Shown here: in pieces, positions 1 through 7,428 of the stretch
Numbering within the stretch: the first letter of the stretch is position 1
Layout of the letters: every line of letters begins with the position of its first letter
Origin: Methanospirillum sp.
GTDB lineage: Archaea > Halobacteriota > Methanomicrobia > Methanomicrobiales > Methanospirillaceae
NCBI GenBank assembly: GCA_012728895.1
Contig: JAAYEG010000023.1
Location: 1 to 45,873 of the forward strand
Direction: 5' to 3'
DNA: 45,873 nucleotides
Program-made: the position numbers and the translations under genes
The notes under the pieces: model-generated
Databases searched by the model: none
Told to the model about the DNA's origin: nothing
What the model saw: the letters and a program-made list of their open reading frames with translations, nothing else

Positions 1-206
1 GGCCGTCGGCGTCGGCGTCGGCGTCGCGGTGGCCGTCGGTGTCGGCGTCGGCGTCGCGGTGGCCGTCGGCGTCGGCGTCGGCGTCGCGGTGGCCGTCGGC
101 GTCGGCGTCGGCGTCGCGGTGGCCGTCGGCGTCGGCGTCGGCGTTGCGGTGGCCGTCGGCGTCGGCGTCGGCGTCGCGGTGGCCGTCGGCGTCGGCGTCG
201 GCGTCG
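1..206. repeat. 30-bp tandem repeat array, about 7 copies
   Basis: A 30-bp unit beginning ggccgtcggcgtcggcgtcg is repeated head to tail from base 1, with copies at 1-30, 31-60, 61-90, 91-120, 121-150, 151-180 and a partial copy to about 206. Copies differ by single bases (for example at 40 and 145). It lies inside the cohesin-like gene and encodes a 10-residue Thr-Pro-Ala unit per copy, so changes in copy number would keep the frame. The array probably continues left of the window. Confidence 0.9.
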
Positions 207-741
207 ACACTGGACCGACCGTCACGCTGCCTGCCGTCGGGGTGAGGGTGTAGGGATCGCCTTGCCGGTCCTGAACCCCCAGGTTCGTCGTCGGTGTCGC
301 GGTGATGCTCGAGACACCGTTCGCCTTGCCCTTGATCGTCACGGTTGCCAGGACCGTGTTCGTCGCTCCCAGCGCCACCTGCGACGAGAGGTCAGAGCCC
401 TTCAGTTTCACCGTGCCCGCGGGCGTGGCGAGGGTGTAGGTAAACCCGGATACGACGTTCCCGTCGACCGAGCTCAGGAACGAGAACGATGGAAAGGTGA
501 CCGATACGATCTCGGCGACAGACGGGTCGGCGAGCGTCACGTCGATCTCGAACCCGGAGAGCCCGTTGGACGCGGTATCGAGGACGACATCGACCGTCGC
601 GGTCTCTCCGACACTCGGTATAGTGCAGCTTCCCGTGGTGATCGCGGCAGCCGTCGCCCCGCCCACGAGGGCGCAGAGGGCCGCGAGGACCAGGGCGGAG
701 AGGAGGGCCCGCCCCGGCCGGGTATGCGTACAGACGTTCAT
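1..741 (-). CDS. Secreted cohesin-like domain protein with Thr-Pro repeat tail (partial, C-terminus off window)
   Basis: The frame opens with ATG at 741 and stays open to base 1, giving 247 residues with the C-terminus missing. Residues 1-32 form a signal peptide (basic start, hydrophobic stretch around 12-30, Ala-rich end). Residues about 33-176 have the layout of a cohesin: an early beta strand after SVGETATVDVVL, the GFEIDVTLADPSV segment, and a closing LATVTIKGKA plus SSITATPT pair. From about residue 177 the protein becomes a Thr/Pro/Ala linker of repeated TPTPTPTATA units. Cohesins bind dockerins through calcium-dependent contacts; four dockerin proteins lie in this window, so a scaffold role outside the cell is the natural inference. 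The missing C-terminus could hold more cohesins or a membrane anchor. A TATA-like element lies about 29 nt upstream of the ATG. A generic Ig-like adhesin domain is the alternative. Confidence 0.75.
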   Translation of the reverse strand, partial: MNVCTHTRPGRALLSALVLAALCALVGGATAAAITTGSCTIPSVGETATVDVVLDTASNGLSGFEIDVTLADPSVAEIVSVTFPSFSFLSSVDGNVVSGFTYTLATPAGTVKLKGSDLSSQVALGATNTVLATVTIKGKANGVSSITATPTTNLGVQDRQGDPYTLTPTAGSVTVGPVSTPTPTPTATATPTPTPTATATPTPTPTATATPTPTPTATATPTPTPTATATPTPTPTATATPTPTPTA

Positions 742-763
742 GATCACCGATGGGCACTTCATT

Positions 764-776
764 CCTGATATACGTT
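764..776 (-). promoter_or_regulatory. TATA-like element of the cohesin-like gene
   Basis: On the minus strand the sequence acgtatatca is centred about 29 nt upstream of the ATG at 741. This is the spacing expected for an archaeal box A with a nearly leaderless transcript. Confidence 0.4.
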
Positions 777-835
777 CCCTTTTTTCTTCCCGGATGCGAC
801 GGGGCCTCACGTCGCATCGACTCCTGAATTCTTCG

Positions 836-841
836 AAAAAA
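836..841 (-). terminator. Oligo-T stretch downstream of the beta-propeller dockerin gene
   Basis: Six T residues on the minus strand lie about 55 nt after the stop codon at 897, just past a short inverted repeat (cccggtaattcccgg at 842-856). It is consistent with an archaeal oligo-T terminator. Confidence 0.35.
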
Positions 842-896
842 CCCGGTAATTCCCGGATCTCCGGCGGAGCGGTCGACGGTCCCGGAGAGGGCAGTC

Positions 897-2168
897 TCAG
901 AGGCCGTTGAAGAGCGCCACCACGTCGGCGAAGTCGATCCGACCGTTGCCGTTGAAGTCGAACAGGAAGACCGGCTCGTTCGCGGTGATCCAGCCCATCT
1001 GGTTGAAATAGAGGACGATGTCGGCGAAGTCCCTCCGCCCGTTGCCGTTCACGTCCGGGCACCTGCCCTCCCCGTCGGGATCGGTGGGCACTCCCGTCCC
1101 GCCGGGCACCTCGACCACCCCGGGCAGCGGCACCCCGTCGTCGACCGGCACCAGGTAGATCTCGGGGTTCCCCCAACGGGTATCGGTGAAGGCGACGAGC
1201 CCGCCGTCGAGCGCCGGCTGGTACTGGAGCCCGTAGGCGACCACGAGCGGCGCCGTCTCACCCGTCCGGAAGTCGTAGCGGTAGAGGTCCCCGCCCCCGC
1301 CCCCGGCGGCCGGCCGCTCGTCGCGCCAGACCACCAGGTCGCCGTCGATCGATGGGTCCGACTGGAACGAATCGAACGGGGAGAGCCAGCGTAAGACCCG
1401 GGGTGTCATGGTCGGGTCGAGCTCGCAGAGCCGGATGTTGAACTCCATGCTGTCCTGGGAGAACTGGGACCAGACGATCCGGTTGCCCGAGGAGCGGATC
1501 CCGGTGATCGTCTCGTTCGACATCCGCTCCAGGACTATGGTCGGGTCCTCGCGCAGGTAGCGGAAGTAGATCCCGCCGAGGTCCTGGTCGGTCCACGCCA
1601 CCTGCTCCCCCGAGACCCAGGGGGAGGTCTGGGTGTTCGAGTCCTGGTAGACCTGCCTCGGCCCGCTCACCCCGTCGATGTAGCGGAAGAAGACGCGCCC
1701 GCACTCCGAGAGCCCGTTCGCCGAGTCGTACCAGACCACCACCGGTTTGCCCGAGTCTGTCGAGATCGCCGGCCGGCGTTCGTACCCGCCCCAGAGGGAG
1801 TCGGGCGAGTTCACCATCATCTCGGCGCCCGTGATCAGGTCGTACAGGTAGATGTCGGGGTTCTCCATCTGCACCTCGCTGTTCCGCAGGTCCTCCCAGA
1901 CCACGAGCCGTCCGGCGATCTGCGGGTACCGCTGGTCGTACGTGTCGTCGGTCAGCCTCCGCGTCTCGCCGGTCATCCCGTCCCAGAGGTAGATGTCCCA
2001 GTTCCCGTTCCGGTCGTCCTCCCAGACCACGGTCGACCCCGAGATCGCGGGATTCTGCTGGGCGGCTCCGCTGTCCGTGAGCCGGATCTCCCACGCCCCT
2101 CCGGGGGCGGGCAGCAGGAGCGCCAGGCACAGGAGAAGGGTGATCGGGGGCAGGAAGCGGATCGACAT
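897..2168 (-). CDS. Secreted TolB-like beta-propeller protein with C-terminal dockerin
   Basis: A 423-residue protein. Residues 1-25 are a signal peptide (MSIRF then a Leu-rich core). Residues about 26-340 repeat a TolB/WD40-like beta-propeller motif, with blocks such as DIYLWDGMTGETRRLT (58-73), DIYLYDLITG (105-114), DLYRYDFRTG (294-303) and EIYLV (336-340), each preceded by a V-x-W-x-D strand. Residues 369-423 are a dockerin: two EF-hand-like loops, DVNGNGRRDFAD (371-382) and DFNGNGRIDFAD (404-415), joined by a helix. The ATG at 2168 was chosen because a TATA-like tacttatg lies about 45-50 nt upstream; an ATG at 2195 is possible. It is divergent from cofC. The dockerin predicts docking to a cohesin on the cell surface; the propeller's partner or substrate is unknown. 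Confidence 0.85.
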   Translation of the reverse strand: MSIRFLPPITLLLCLALLLPAPGGAWEIRLTDSGAAQQNPAISGSTVVWEDDRNGNWDIYLWDGMTGETRRLTDDTYDQRYPQIAGRLVVWEDLRNSEVQMENPDIYLYDLITGAEMMVNSPDSLWGGYERRPAISTDSGKPVVVWYDSANGLSECGRVFFRYIDGVSGPRQVYQDSNTQTSPWVSGEQVAWTDQDLGGIYFRYLREDPTIVLERMSNETITGIRSSGNRIVWSQFSQDSMEFNIRLCELDPTMTPRVLRWLSPFDSFQSDPSIDGDLVVWRDERPAAGGGGGDLYRYDFRTGETAPLVVAYGLQYQPALDGGLVAFTDTRWGNPEIYLVPVDDGVPLPGVVEVPGGTGVPTDPDGEGRCPDVNGNGRRDFADIVLYFNQMGWITANEPVFLFDFNGNGRIDFADVVALFNGL

Positions 2169-2291
2169 GGTTCTGGACGGCACCGCCTGATACATCCCGT
2201 TGGGGCTGGGCACATAAGTATCTCCGGGTCGGGGCCGCTCCCCCGGGCGCACCCTTTTCATGCCGCGCAGCGAACCCGATCCGAACGCACC

Positions 2292-2975
2292 ATGTCCGTC
2301 GCCGTCATACCGTTCCGGCCGGTCGATCCCAAGACGCGGCTCTCGAACCTCCTCTCGCGCCGGGAGCGCGAGGATTTCGCCGGGGCCATGCTCGCCGACG
2401 TCACCGCCGCCGTGCGCGGCGCCGGGCTCGAGCCCCTGATCCTCTCCACCCACCCCTTCGAATGGCCCGACACCCTGGTCCGCGTGGCGGACGGCGGGCT
2501 CTCGAACGCGATCAACGGGCTCCTGCCCGAGCTCGAGGGGCCCGTGGTGGTGATCATGGCCGACCTCCCGCTCGTGACACCCGACACGGTCCGGCGCCTT
2601 GTCGGGTCGGTGGCCGAGTGCGCCATCGCCCCGGGCCGGGGCGGCGGCACGAACGCGCTCCTCATCCGGGACCCCGCGCACTTCCGGGTCGATTACTACC
2701 AGTGCTCGTTCCAGAAGCACCTCTCCGCCGCGAAGGCGTCGGGGCTCTCCGTCGAGGTCATCGACTCGTTCCGGCTCTACCTCGACCTGGACGAGGAGGA
2801 GGACCTGGTCGACCTGCTCATACACGGAGAGGGGCGGGCCCGCGACTGCCTGTGCGGGCTCGGGTTTTCGCTCGCGGTGACGCGCGGGCGGGTGGGGATC
2901 GTCCGCCGCCGGCTCCCCGGCGCGCGCGCCGCCGCGCAGGAACCGCCGGCAAAACTGGCGGAGAGGGGGGAATGA
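2292..2975 (+). CDS. cofC: 2-phospho-L-lactate guanylyltransferase CofC
   Basis: A 227-residue protein. CofC activates 2-phospho-L-lactate (or phosphoenolpyruvate) with GTP, making the guanylyl-linked precursor that CofD transfers to Fo in F420 synthesis. The N-terminus VIPFRPVDPKTRLSNLLS (5-22) is the family's nucleotide-binding signature with the essential basic residues. MADLPLV (about 94-100) is the metal-binding Asp motif, and GRGGGTNALL (about 118-127) is the conserved glycine-rich loop. The C-terminal 25 residues (Arg/Ala-rich) look like a non-conserved tail. The gene starts about 124 bp from the divergent dockerin gene. The ABC transporter gene follows after 12 bp, so they may be co-transcribed. 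Confidence 0.92.
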   Translation: MSVAVIPFRPVDPKTRLSNLLSRREREDFAGAMLADVTAAVRGAGLEPLILSTHPFEWPDTLVRVADGGLSNAINGLLPELEGPVVVIMADLPLVTPDTVRRLVGSVAECAIAPGRGGGTNALLIRDPAHFRVDYYQCSFQKHLSAAKASGLSVEVIDSFRLYLDLDEEEDLVDLLIHGEGRARDCLCGLGFSLAVTRGRVGIVRRRLPGARAAAQEPPAKLAERGE

Positions 2976-2987
2976 GACAGGTGCCAG

Positions 2988-3980
2988 ATGTCCGGCGATG
3001 ACGATGTGATCCGGGTCGAGGGGCTCACGCACCGGTTCGGGGACCTCCTCGCGGTCGACAGCGTCTCGTTCGCCGTCCGGGCCGGCGAGGTCTTCTCGTT
3101 CCTGGGCCCGAACGGAGCGGGGAAGTCGACGGTGATCAACGTTTTGACCACCCTCCTGCCGCTCCAGGACGGCGAGGTGGTGATCGCGGGCCGCGACCTC
3201 CGGTCCAACCCCGACCGGGTCCGCGAGGCGATCGGGATCGTCTTCCAGGAGACGACCCTCGACCGCGACATGACCGTGGCCGAGACCCTGGAGTTCCACG
3301 GACGGCTCTACGGCCTCTCGCGCGAGGAGCGGCGGGCGCGGGTCGACGAGCTCGTCACCCTGGTCGAGCTCGGCGCCAAGCGCAACATCCTGATCAAGCA
3401 CCTCTCGGGCGGCATGAAGCGGCGGCTCGAGATCGCCCGCGGGCTGATGACCCGGCCGACCGTCCTGTTCCTGGACGAGCCGACGATCGGGCTCGATCCC
3501 CAGACACGGGCCCGGACCTGGGACTACCTCAAGGCCGTCAACCGGGAGGGGACCACGATCTTTCTGACGACCCACTACATGGACGAGGCCGACCAGCTCT
3601 CGGACCGGATCGCGATCATCGACCACGGCCGGATCGTCGCCGAGGGCCGGCCGGACGCGCTCAAGAACGCGCTCGGCCGGGACCTCGTCTACCTGGAGAC
3701 GGGCGAGAACGGGCGGGCCCGCGCCGTGCTCGACAGGGCCCCCGACGTGGGCTCTGTCCGCGAGAAGGGAGAGGGGCTCCTCGCGACCGTCACCGACGAC
3801 GGGACGCGCGTCCTGCCGCGGATCCTGGACGCCCTCCACGCCGAGGGTGTCCCGGTGACCGCGATCAACATGAAGAAGCCCTCGATGGACGACGTCTTCA
3901 TCCACCACACGGGCAGGGCGCTCCGCGACGAGGGGGCCGGGAAACCCGCGCCGCCGCCCGGCCGGGCGGGGAGGCGGTGA
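2988..3980 (+). CDS. ABC-2 type exporter, ATP-binding subunit (DrrA-like)
   Basis: A 330-residue ATPase subunit. Walker A is GPNGAGKST (40-48), the Q-loop Q87 lies in VFQETTLD, the signature is LSGGMKRR (139-146), Walker B plus catalytic Glu is LFLDEP (160-165), and the switch His is H196 in TTHYMDE. The C-terminal region (about 215-310) is the extra domain found in daunorubicin-type (DrrA) ATPases, ending in KKPSMDDVFIHHTGR, which is typical of that group. It is followed by its permease with overlapping stop and start codons. Known relatives export lipophilic compounds or polysaccharide and lipid precursors; the substrate here cannot be read from the sequence. Confidence 0.9.
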   Translation: MSGDDDVIRVEGLTHRFGDLLAVDSVSFAVRAGEVFSFLGPNGAGKSTVINVLTTLLPLQDGEVVIAGRDLRSNPDRVREAIGIVFQETTLDRDMTVAETLEFHGRLYGLSREERRARVDELVTLVELGAKRNILIKHLSGGMKRRLEIARGLMTRPTVLFLDEPTIGLDPQTRARTWDYLKAVNREGTTIFLTTHYMDEADQLSDRIAIIDHGRIVAEGRPDALKNALGRDLVYLETGENGRARAVLDRAPDVGSVREKGEGLLATVTDDGTRVLPRILDALHAEGVPVTAINMKKPSMDDVFIHHTGRALRDEGAGKPAPPPGRAGRR

Positions 3981-4819
3981 TGGCGGACCTGAGGTTGCTC
4001 ACCATCTACTGGCGCGACATGCTCCGGTTCGTCAGGTTCCGGGGCCTCCTCATCTCGTCGCTCGTCCAGCCGGCGCTCTGGCTCGCCTTCTTCGGGATCG
4101 CGATGTCGAGCAGCTTCGACGTGATCGGGTCCCAGATCCCGGCGGAACCCGGCGTTCCGCAGGTCGGCTACCTCACCTTCATGTGCGCCGGGGTCATCTC
4201 GATGACCACGCTCTTCACCAGCCTGTTCGGCGGGATGAGCCTGATCTTCGACAAGAACTGGGGCCTGCTCCGGGAGGTGATGGCCGCGCCGATGAGCCGC
4301 GCGAACATCGTGCTCGGCACCGGGCTCTCGGGAATCACCAAGTCCATCATCCAGGCCGCCATCATCCTGGGCTTCGGCCTCGTTCTCGGCGTCCAGTTCT
4401 TCGCCGGCTACACCCCGTCCCGGGCCGTGCTCGCGATCGCCGGGATCCTGGCCTTCGTCTCGGTCTTCGCGCTCGGCTTCGTCTTCCTCTCGGCGGCGAT
4501 CGCCATCACGATGGAATCGCCGGAGGGGATGCAGGGGATCATGACCCTGCTGACGATGCCGATCTTCTTCGCCTCGAACGCGCTCTACCCGGCCCAGGCC
4601 TTCCCGCCGGCCCTGCAGCTCGCGGCCGCGGTCAACCCGCTCACGCACATGGTGACCGGGATCCGCTTCTTCGCCATCGGCCCGGTCTTCTCGGCGATCG
4701 GCCAGACCTTCAGGTACTCGGTCGCCGATATCGCCGTCTCGTTCGGGGCGCTCTGCCTCTTCGCGACCGTCATGTTCCTGGTCGCCCTCCGGCAGGTCCG
4801 GCGGGCCAGGGTCACGTGA
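3980..4819 (+). CDS. ABC-2 type exporter, membrane subunit (DrrB-like)
   Basis: A 279-residue membrane protein with about six hydrophobic segments: near residues 22-40, 58-80, 100-125, 138-165, 172-190 and 245-270. It has the ABC2_membrane layout, with the family's ...REVMAAPMSR... loop near residue 95 and a MVTGIRFFAIGP segment near 222-233. The ATG at 3980 overlaps the ATPase stop codon (GTGATG, a GTG at 3977 being an in-frame alternative), and GGAGG at 3970-3974 gives a good ribosome site. It forms the membrane half of the exporter. Its last 8 bases overlap the convergent CARF-HEPN gene end (4812-4819). Confidence 0.88.
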   Translation: MADLRLLTIYWRDMLRFVRFRGLLISSLVQPALWLAFFGIAMSSSFDVIGSQIPAEPGVPQVGYLTFMCAGVISMTTLFTSLFGGMSLIFDKNWGLLREVMAAPMSRANIVLGTGLSGITKSIIQAAIILGFGLVLGVQFFAGYTPSRAVLAIAGILAFVSVFALGFVFLSAAIAITMESPEGMQGIMTLLTMPIFFASNALYPAQAFPPALQLAAAVNPLTHMVTGIRFFAIGPVFSAIGQTFRYSVADIAVSFGALCLFATVMFLVALRQVRRARVT

Positions 4820-5987
4820 CCCGGTCGAGCGCCTCGAGGGCCGCGACGGCCGCCGCGGCCCGGCGCTCGATCACGCGGACCGCCTTCGGCTGCTCGTTCA
4901 TGCCGCAGTGCGCGAGGTCGTTCCGGAGCTCCGCGATCGCCTGCCAGACCCCCACGACGGCATCGGCGCCCGGCAGGGCCTCGAACCGGTCCGAGAACCG
5001 GGTCGGTTCGAACGGCCGGCGCTGCCGGGCGAGCATCGCGCCGGTGGCGGTGCGGCTCACCTCGTGCCGGACGTCCCGGTCGAGCCAGTTTTCGGCCGGG
5101 CAGCCGAGCCGGAGCAGGAGCAGGCTGATCAGCCATTCCCGCCCGAGCTCGACCGCCTGGAGAACGAGCCCGTGGTCGAGCTGGTAGCGGACGAGCGCCC
5201 GCTGCCGTTCGAGCAGTCCCGCGTCGAGCACGCTCTCGTCCGCGCCGAACGGGGCGATCCCGTCGAGCCGGTCGAGGAGCGGCCGGAGCGCGGGCAGGTC
5301 GGCCGCCACCTCCTGCTCGACCGCCCCGATCCGCTCGTGGACCAGGTGGGCGGCGAGGAAGGCCTCGACCGGCCGCGAGAGCCGGACGGCGGCCGTGAAC
5401 CGGGCCAGGTTGTTCGCGAACGGCTTGAGCAGGATGGGCGGGGGCTCCCTCCCCTCGCGGTGGGCGCGGTCCTGGACCCCGGCGAAGAGGGCGGCGAGCG
5501 CGCCGGCGTCGAGGTGGGCCAGGAACCCCTCGACCGCGCCGACCCAGTCGAGCACCGCCACGAACCCGGTCAGGTCGTGGACCGGCAGCTCGGTCGCCTC
5601 CCGGTCTGGACGCGCGCCGTAGAAGACGCGCTCGATCGTCGCCCCCTTCAGAGCGCGGAGGTAGAGGAGAGCGAGGAAGACCACGAACGGGAGCGGGCCC
5701 GGCGCGTGCGTCAGGTCCACGACCAGCCGGTCGCCCTCGTCGACAACCCCGCAGAAAGCCTCGAAACAGTCCCAGAGGCCGGACTCCGAGTCCCAGTCGG
5801 GGAGCGGGACGATGTCCCCGTCCCCGGGCCCGGTCTCGCCGGGGGCGAAAAAGACCATCTCGTCCGGCTCGAGCAGGACGACCAGGGCGCCGGCGACGGT
5901 CAGGGACCGGCAGGCCCGTTCGTCGCAGACCCAGACCCGGGGGTCGGCCGCGCCCTCGAACGGGACGAAGGAGAGGAGCTTCGTCAT
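4812..5987 (-). CDS. CARF-HEPN domain protein, Csx1/DxTHG-family ribonuclease-like (orphan)
   Basis: A 391-residue protein not obviously part of a CRISPR locus. Residues 88-100, LVVDLTHAPGPLP, match the DxTHG signature of CRISPR-associated CARF proteins (Csx1/TM1812 type), with Ala in place of the final Gly. The region around 1-135 alternates strands and helices as a Rossmann-like CARF fold would. GLVLQAVELGREWL (273-286) matches the start of the linked helical domain of that family, and R355-N-D-L-A-H360 is the HEPN R-x4-H active-site motif. Known relatives sense cyclic oligoadenylate through CARF and cut RNA through HEPN. No cas gene or CRISPR array is visible in this window. The start ATG overlaps the FmdE-family gene's stop by 4 bases (5984-5987), so the two are probably co-translated. 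Family membership is inferred from motifs alone. Confidence 0.75.
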   Translation of the reverse strand: MTKLLSFVPFEGAADPRVWVCDERACRSLTVAGALVVLLEPDEMVFFAPGETGPGDGDIVPLPDWDSESGLWDCFEAFCGVVDEGDRLVVDLTHAPGPLPFVVFLALLYLRALKGATIERVFYGARPDREATELPVHDLTGFVAVLDWVGAVEGFLAHLDAGALAALFAGVQDRAHREGREPPPILLKPFANNLARFTAAVRLSRPVEAFLAAHLVHERIGAVEQEVAADLPALRPLLDRLDGIAPFGADESVLDAGLLERQRALVRYQLDHGLVLQAVELGREWLISLLLLRLGCPAENWLDRDVRHEVSRTATGAMLARQRRPFEPTRFSDRFEALPGADAVVGVWQAIAELRNDLAHCGMNEQPKAVRVIERRAAAAVAALEALDRVT

Positions 5988-6580
5988 CGTCTCGCGCAGG
6001 GGATGCAGAGCCTGAGGCCGGCGCGCTCGACGGCGCGGTGCTCGGAGACCGGTTCCCCGCAGCCGTCGCAGACGATCGAGCGGTAGATCCTCGCCGGCCC
6101 GGGGAGGGGGGCGGCGGCAGGGGTCACGACGAAGAGGTCGCCGGCAGGGGCCGCGAGGATCGCGTCGCAGACGGCCCGGAGCCGGCGGTCGAACTCGTCG
6201 CGCTCCTCCGGGGGTGCCGTGCCGCCGCGGACCCGCTCGCGGAGAAGGTCCAGCCCGGGATCGAACCGCGCGGTCGAGAAGTCCGGGCGGGTGGCGACCC
6301 GGACTCCCCGGCCGGTGGCCCGGTTGTAGAAGGTGTAGACGTGCTTGCCGTGGTCGAGGAAGCGGAGGTTGCCCTTGCCGAAGGTGCAGCCGGCCCGCAC
6401 CTGGATCCCGTCCACGCCGCAGGCGTCGTTCTCGACCACCGCGACGACCTCCTCGTCGCCCGGGGGGGCGGTGCCGAGCGCCTCGAGGCCGACGGCGGCG
6501 GCACGGTACCCGAGCGCGAGCCCGGGGCAGCGGTGACCATGAAACTCGACGGCGTCGTCGAAGGAGTGGGTGCCTGTCAT
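5984..6580 (-). CDS. FmdE-family protein with C-terminal zinc-finger
   Basis: A 198-residue protein. The N-terminal half has the FmdE signature FHGHRCPGLALGYRA (13-27), with His and Cys residues that bind metal in the family, followed by VENDACGVDGIQ and GCTFGKGNL, both hallmarks of FmdE. The last 35 residues hold CDGC...CIPC, a treble-clef or rubredoxin-like zinc site. FmdE proteins occur beside molybdenum formylmethanofuran dehydrogenase in methanogens, but their biochemical role is not well defined and there is no fmd operon here. The ATG at 6580 is the first Met preceding the conserved domain. It is the upstream partner of the CARF-HEPN gene with an ATGA overlap. Confidence 0.85.
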   Translation of the reverse strand: MTGTHSFDDAVEFHGHRCPGLALGYRAAAVGLEALGTAPPGDEEVVAVVENDACGVDGIQVRAGCTFGKGNLRFLDHGKHVYTFYNRATGRGVRVATRPDFSTARFDPGLDLLRERVRGGTAPPEERDEFDRRLRAVCDAILAAPAGDLFVVTPAAAPLPGPARIYRSIVCDGCGEPVSEHRAVERAGLRLCIPCARR

Positions 6581-6604
6581 GAACTCTCTAGGTACCGGAG
6601 AAGG

Positions 6605-6610
6605 AAAAAA
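6605..6610 (-). terminator. Oligo-T stretch after the HdeD-like gene
   Basis: Six T residues on the minus strand lie 8 nt downstream of the stop codon at 6619 and just before the FmdE-family start. They could end the HdeD-like transcript. Confidence 0.3.
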
Positions 6611-6618
6611 GGTGAGGC

Positions 6619-7170
6619 TCAGAGCGCCGCGGCCCCGGCGGACGGGCCCGGGGAGAACGCCACGACGATCCGTTCGATCCCGAAGATGATCGCGTAGATC
6701 CCGAGCACCCAGACGAGAGCGACGGCACCGGCGACGGGGTTCGTCATGATGTACAGCCCGGCGATCACGCCGATGATCCCCGCGATGAGCGTGAGCCACC
6801 AGTACGGTGCGCTCCTGTCCGCGATCCCGGCGAAGATCTGGAACAGCCCCAGGACGAAGGCCCAGATCCCGACCAGGATGGTGACGGTCAGGACGAACCC
6901 CACCGGGTTCCAGAGCGCGAGGACGCCCAGGATGAGGGTGACCACGGCGGCCCCGACCAGGAGCCACCGCAGGTTGCCGGACCCGCCGCCGGCCGCGATA
7001 CCGCCGAATAGCAGCAGGATGCCCTCGATGATCGCGAAGATCGCGAAGACGAAGAGGAGGGAGGCGAGCGTGACTCCGGGCATCGCGAGGGCGTAGATAC
7101 CGAAGAGGATCGCGATGATCCCGGCGATGACCGACAGCCAGCGGTTGGGTGACGAGGATGAATCTACCAT
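6619..7170 (-). CDS. HdeD/DUF308-family membrane protein
   Basis: A 183-residue integral membrane protein with six hydrophobic helices arranged as three pairs (about 12-28, 34-57, 68-86, 91-115, 122-142, 147-172). Each pair has the pattern G-I-I-x(2-4)-G-(I/L)-x-(A/L), followed by a short NP or MP turn (MPGV, WNPVG, TNPVAG). That internal repeat and length fit the DUF308/HdeD family, known in E. coli from acid resistance; its function in archaea is unknown. A Shine-Dalgarno GGAGTGA lies 6 nt upstream of the ATG, and an AT-rich aaatattt element lies about 50 nt upstream. Confidence 0.85.
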   Translation of the reverse strand: MVDSSSSPNRWLSVIAGIIAILFGIYALAMPGVTLASLLFVFAIFAIIEGILLLFGGIAAGGGSGNLRWLLVGAAVVTLILGVLALWNPVGFVLTVTILVGIWAFVLGLFQIFAGIADRSAPYWWLTLIAGIIGVIAGLYIMTNPVAGAVALVWVLGIYAIIFGIERIVVAFSPGPSAGAAAL

Positions 7171-7428
7171 GGTTTCTCACTCCATACTGGATCGAGCGGA
7201 GAATGCACGAACAAGGGGAAAAATATTTCTATATCAATCTGGAGCTGAGGTTCCCCCCAGCCGCGGGACGAGCGGGCGGGAGAGGGACGGTCCGGCCCGG
7301 GATCGTCCCGGGTAAAGATGCGATGCGGCTCCCCGGGACAGGGCGAGGTGACGGCCGGAGCGCCCGTCGGGGCGGCGCTCGCCCACCTCCGCGGCACGGA
7401 GCCCGGAGCCGGGGCCGGGGGTCCGGGC

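Noticed and set aside
1-206. Direct repeats that could suggest a CRISPR array
   Set aside because: The 30-bp units are head to tail with no unique spacers and code for a Thr-Pro linker.
897-3908. A very long minus frame of about 1000 codons covering cofC and the ABC ATPase
   Set aside because: Only its 3' part (to 2168) is a real gene; the rest is antisense to cofC and the ATPase and reads as Arg/Val/Gly-rich sequence without domain motifs.
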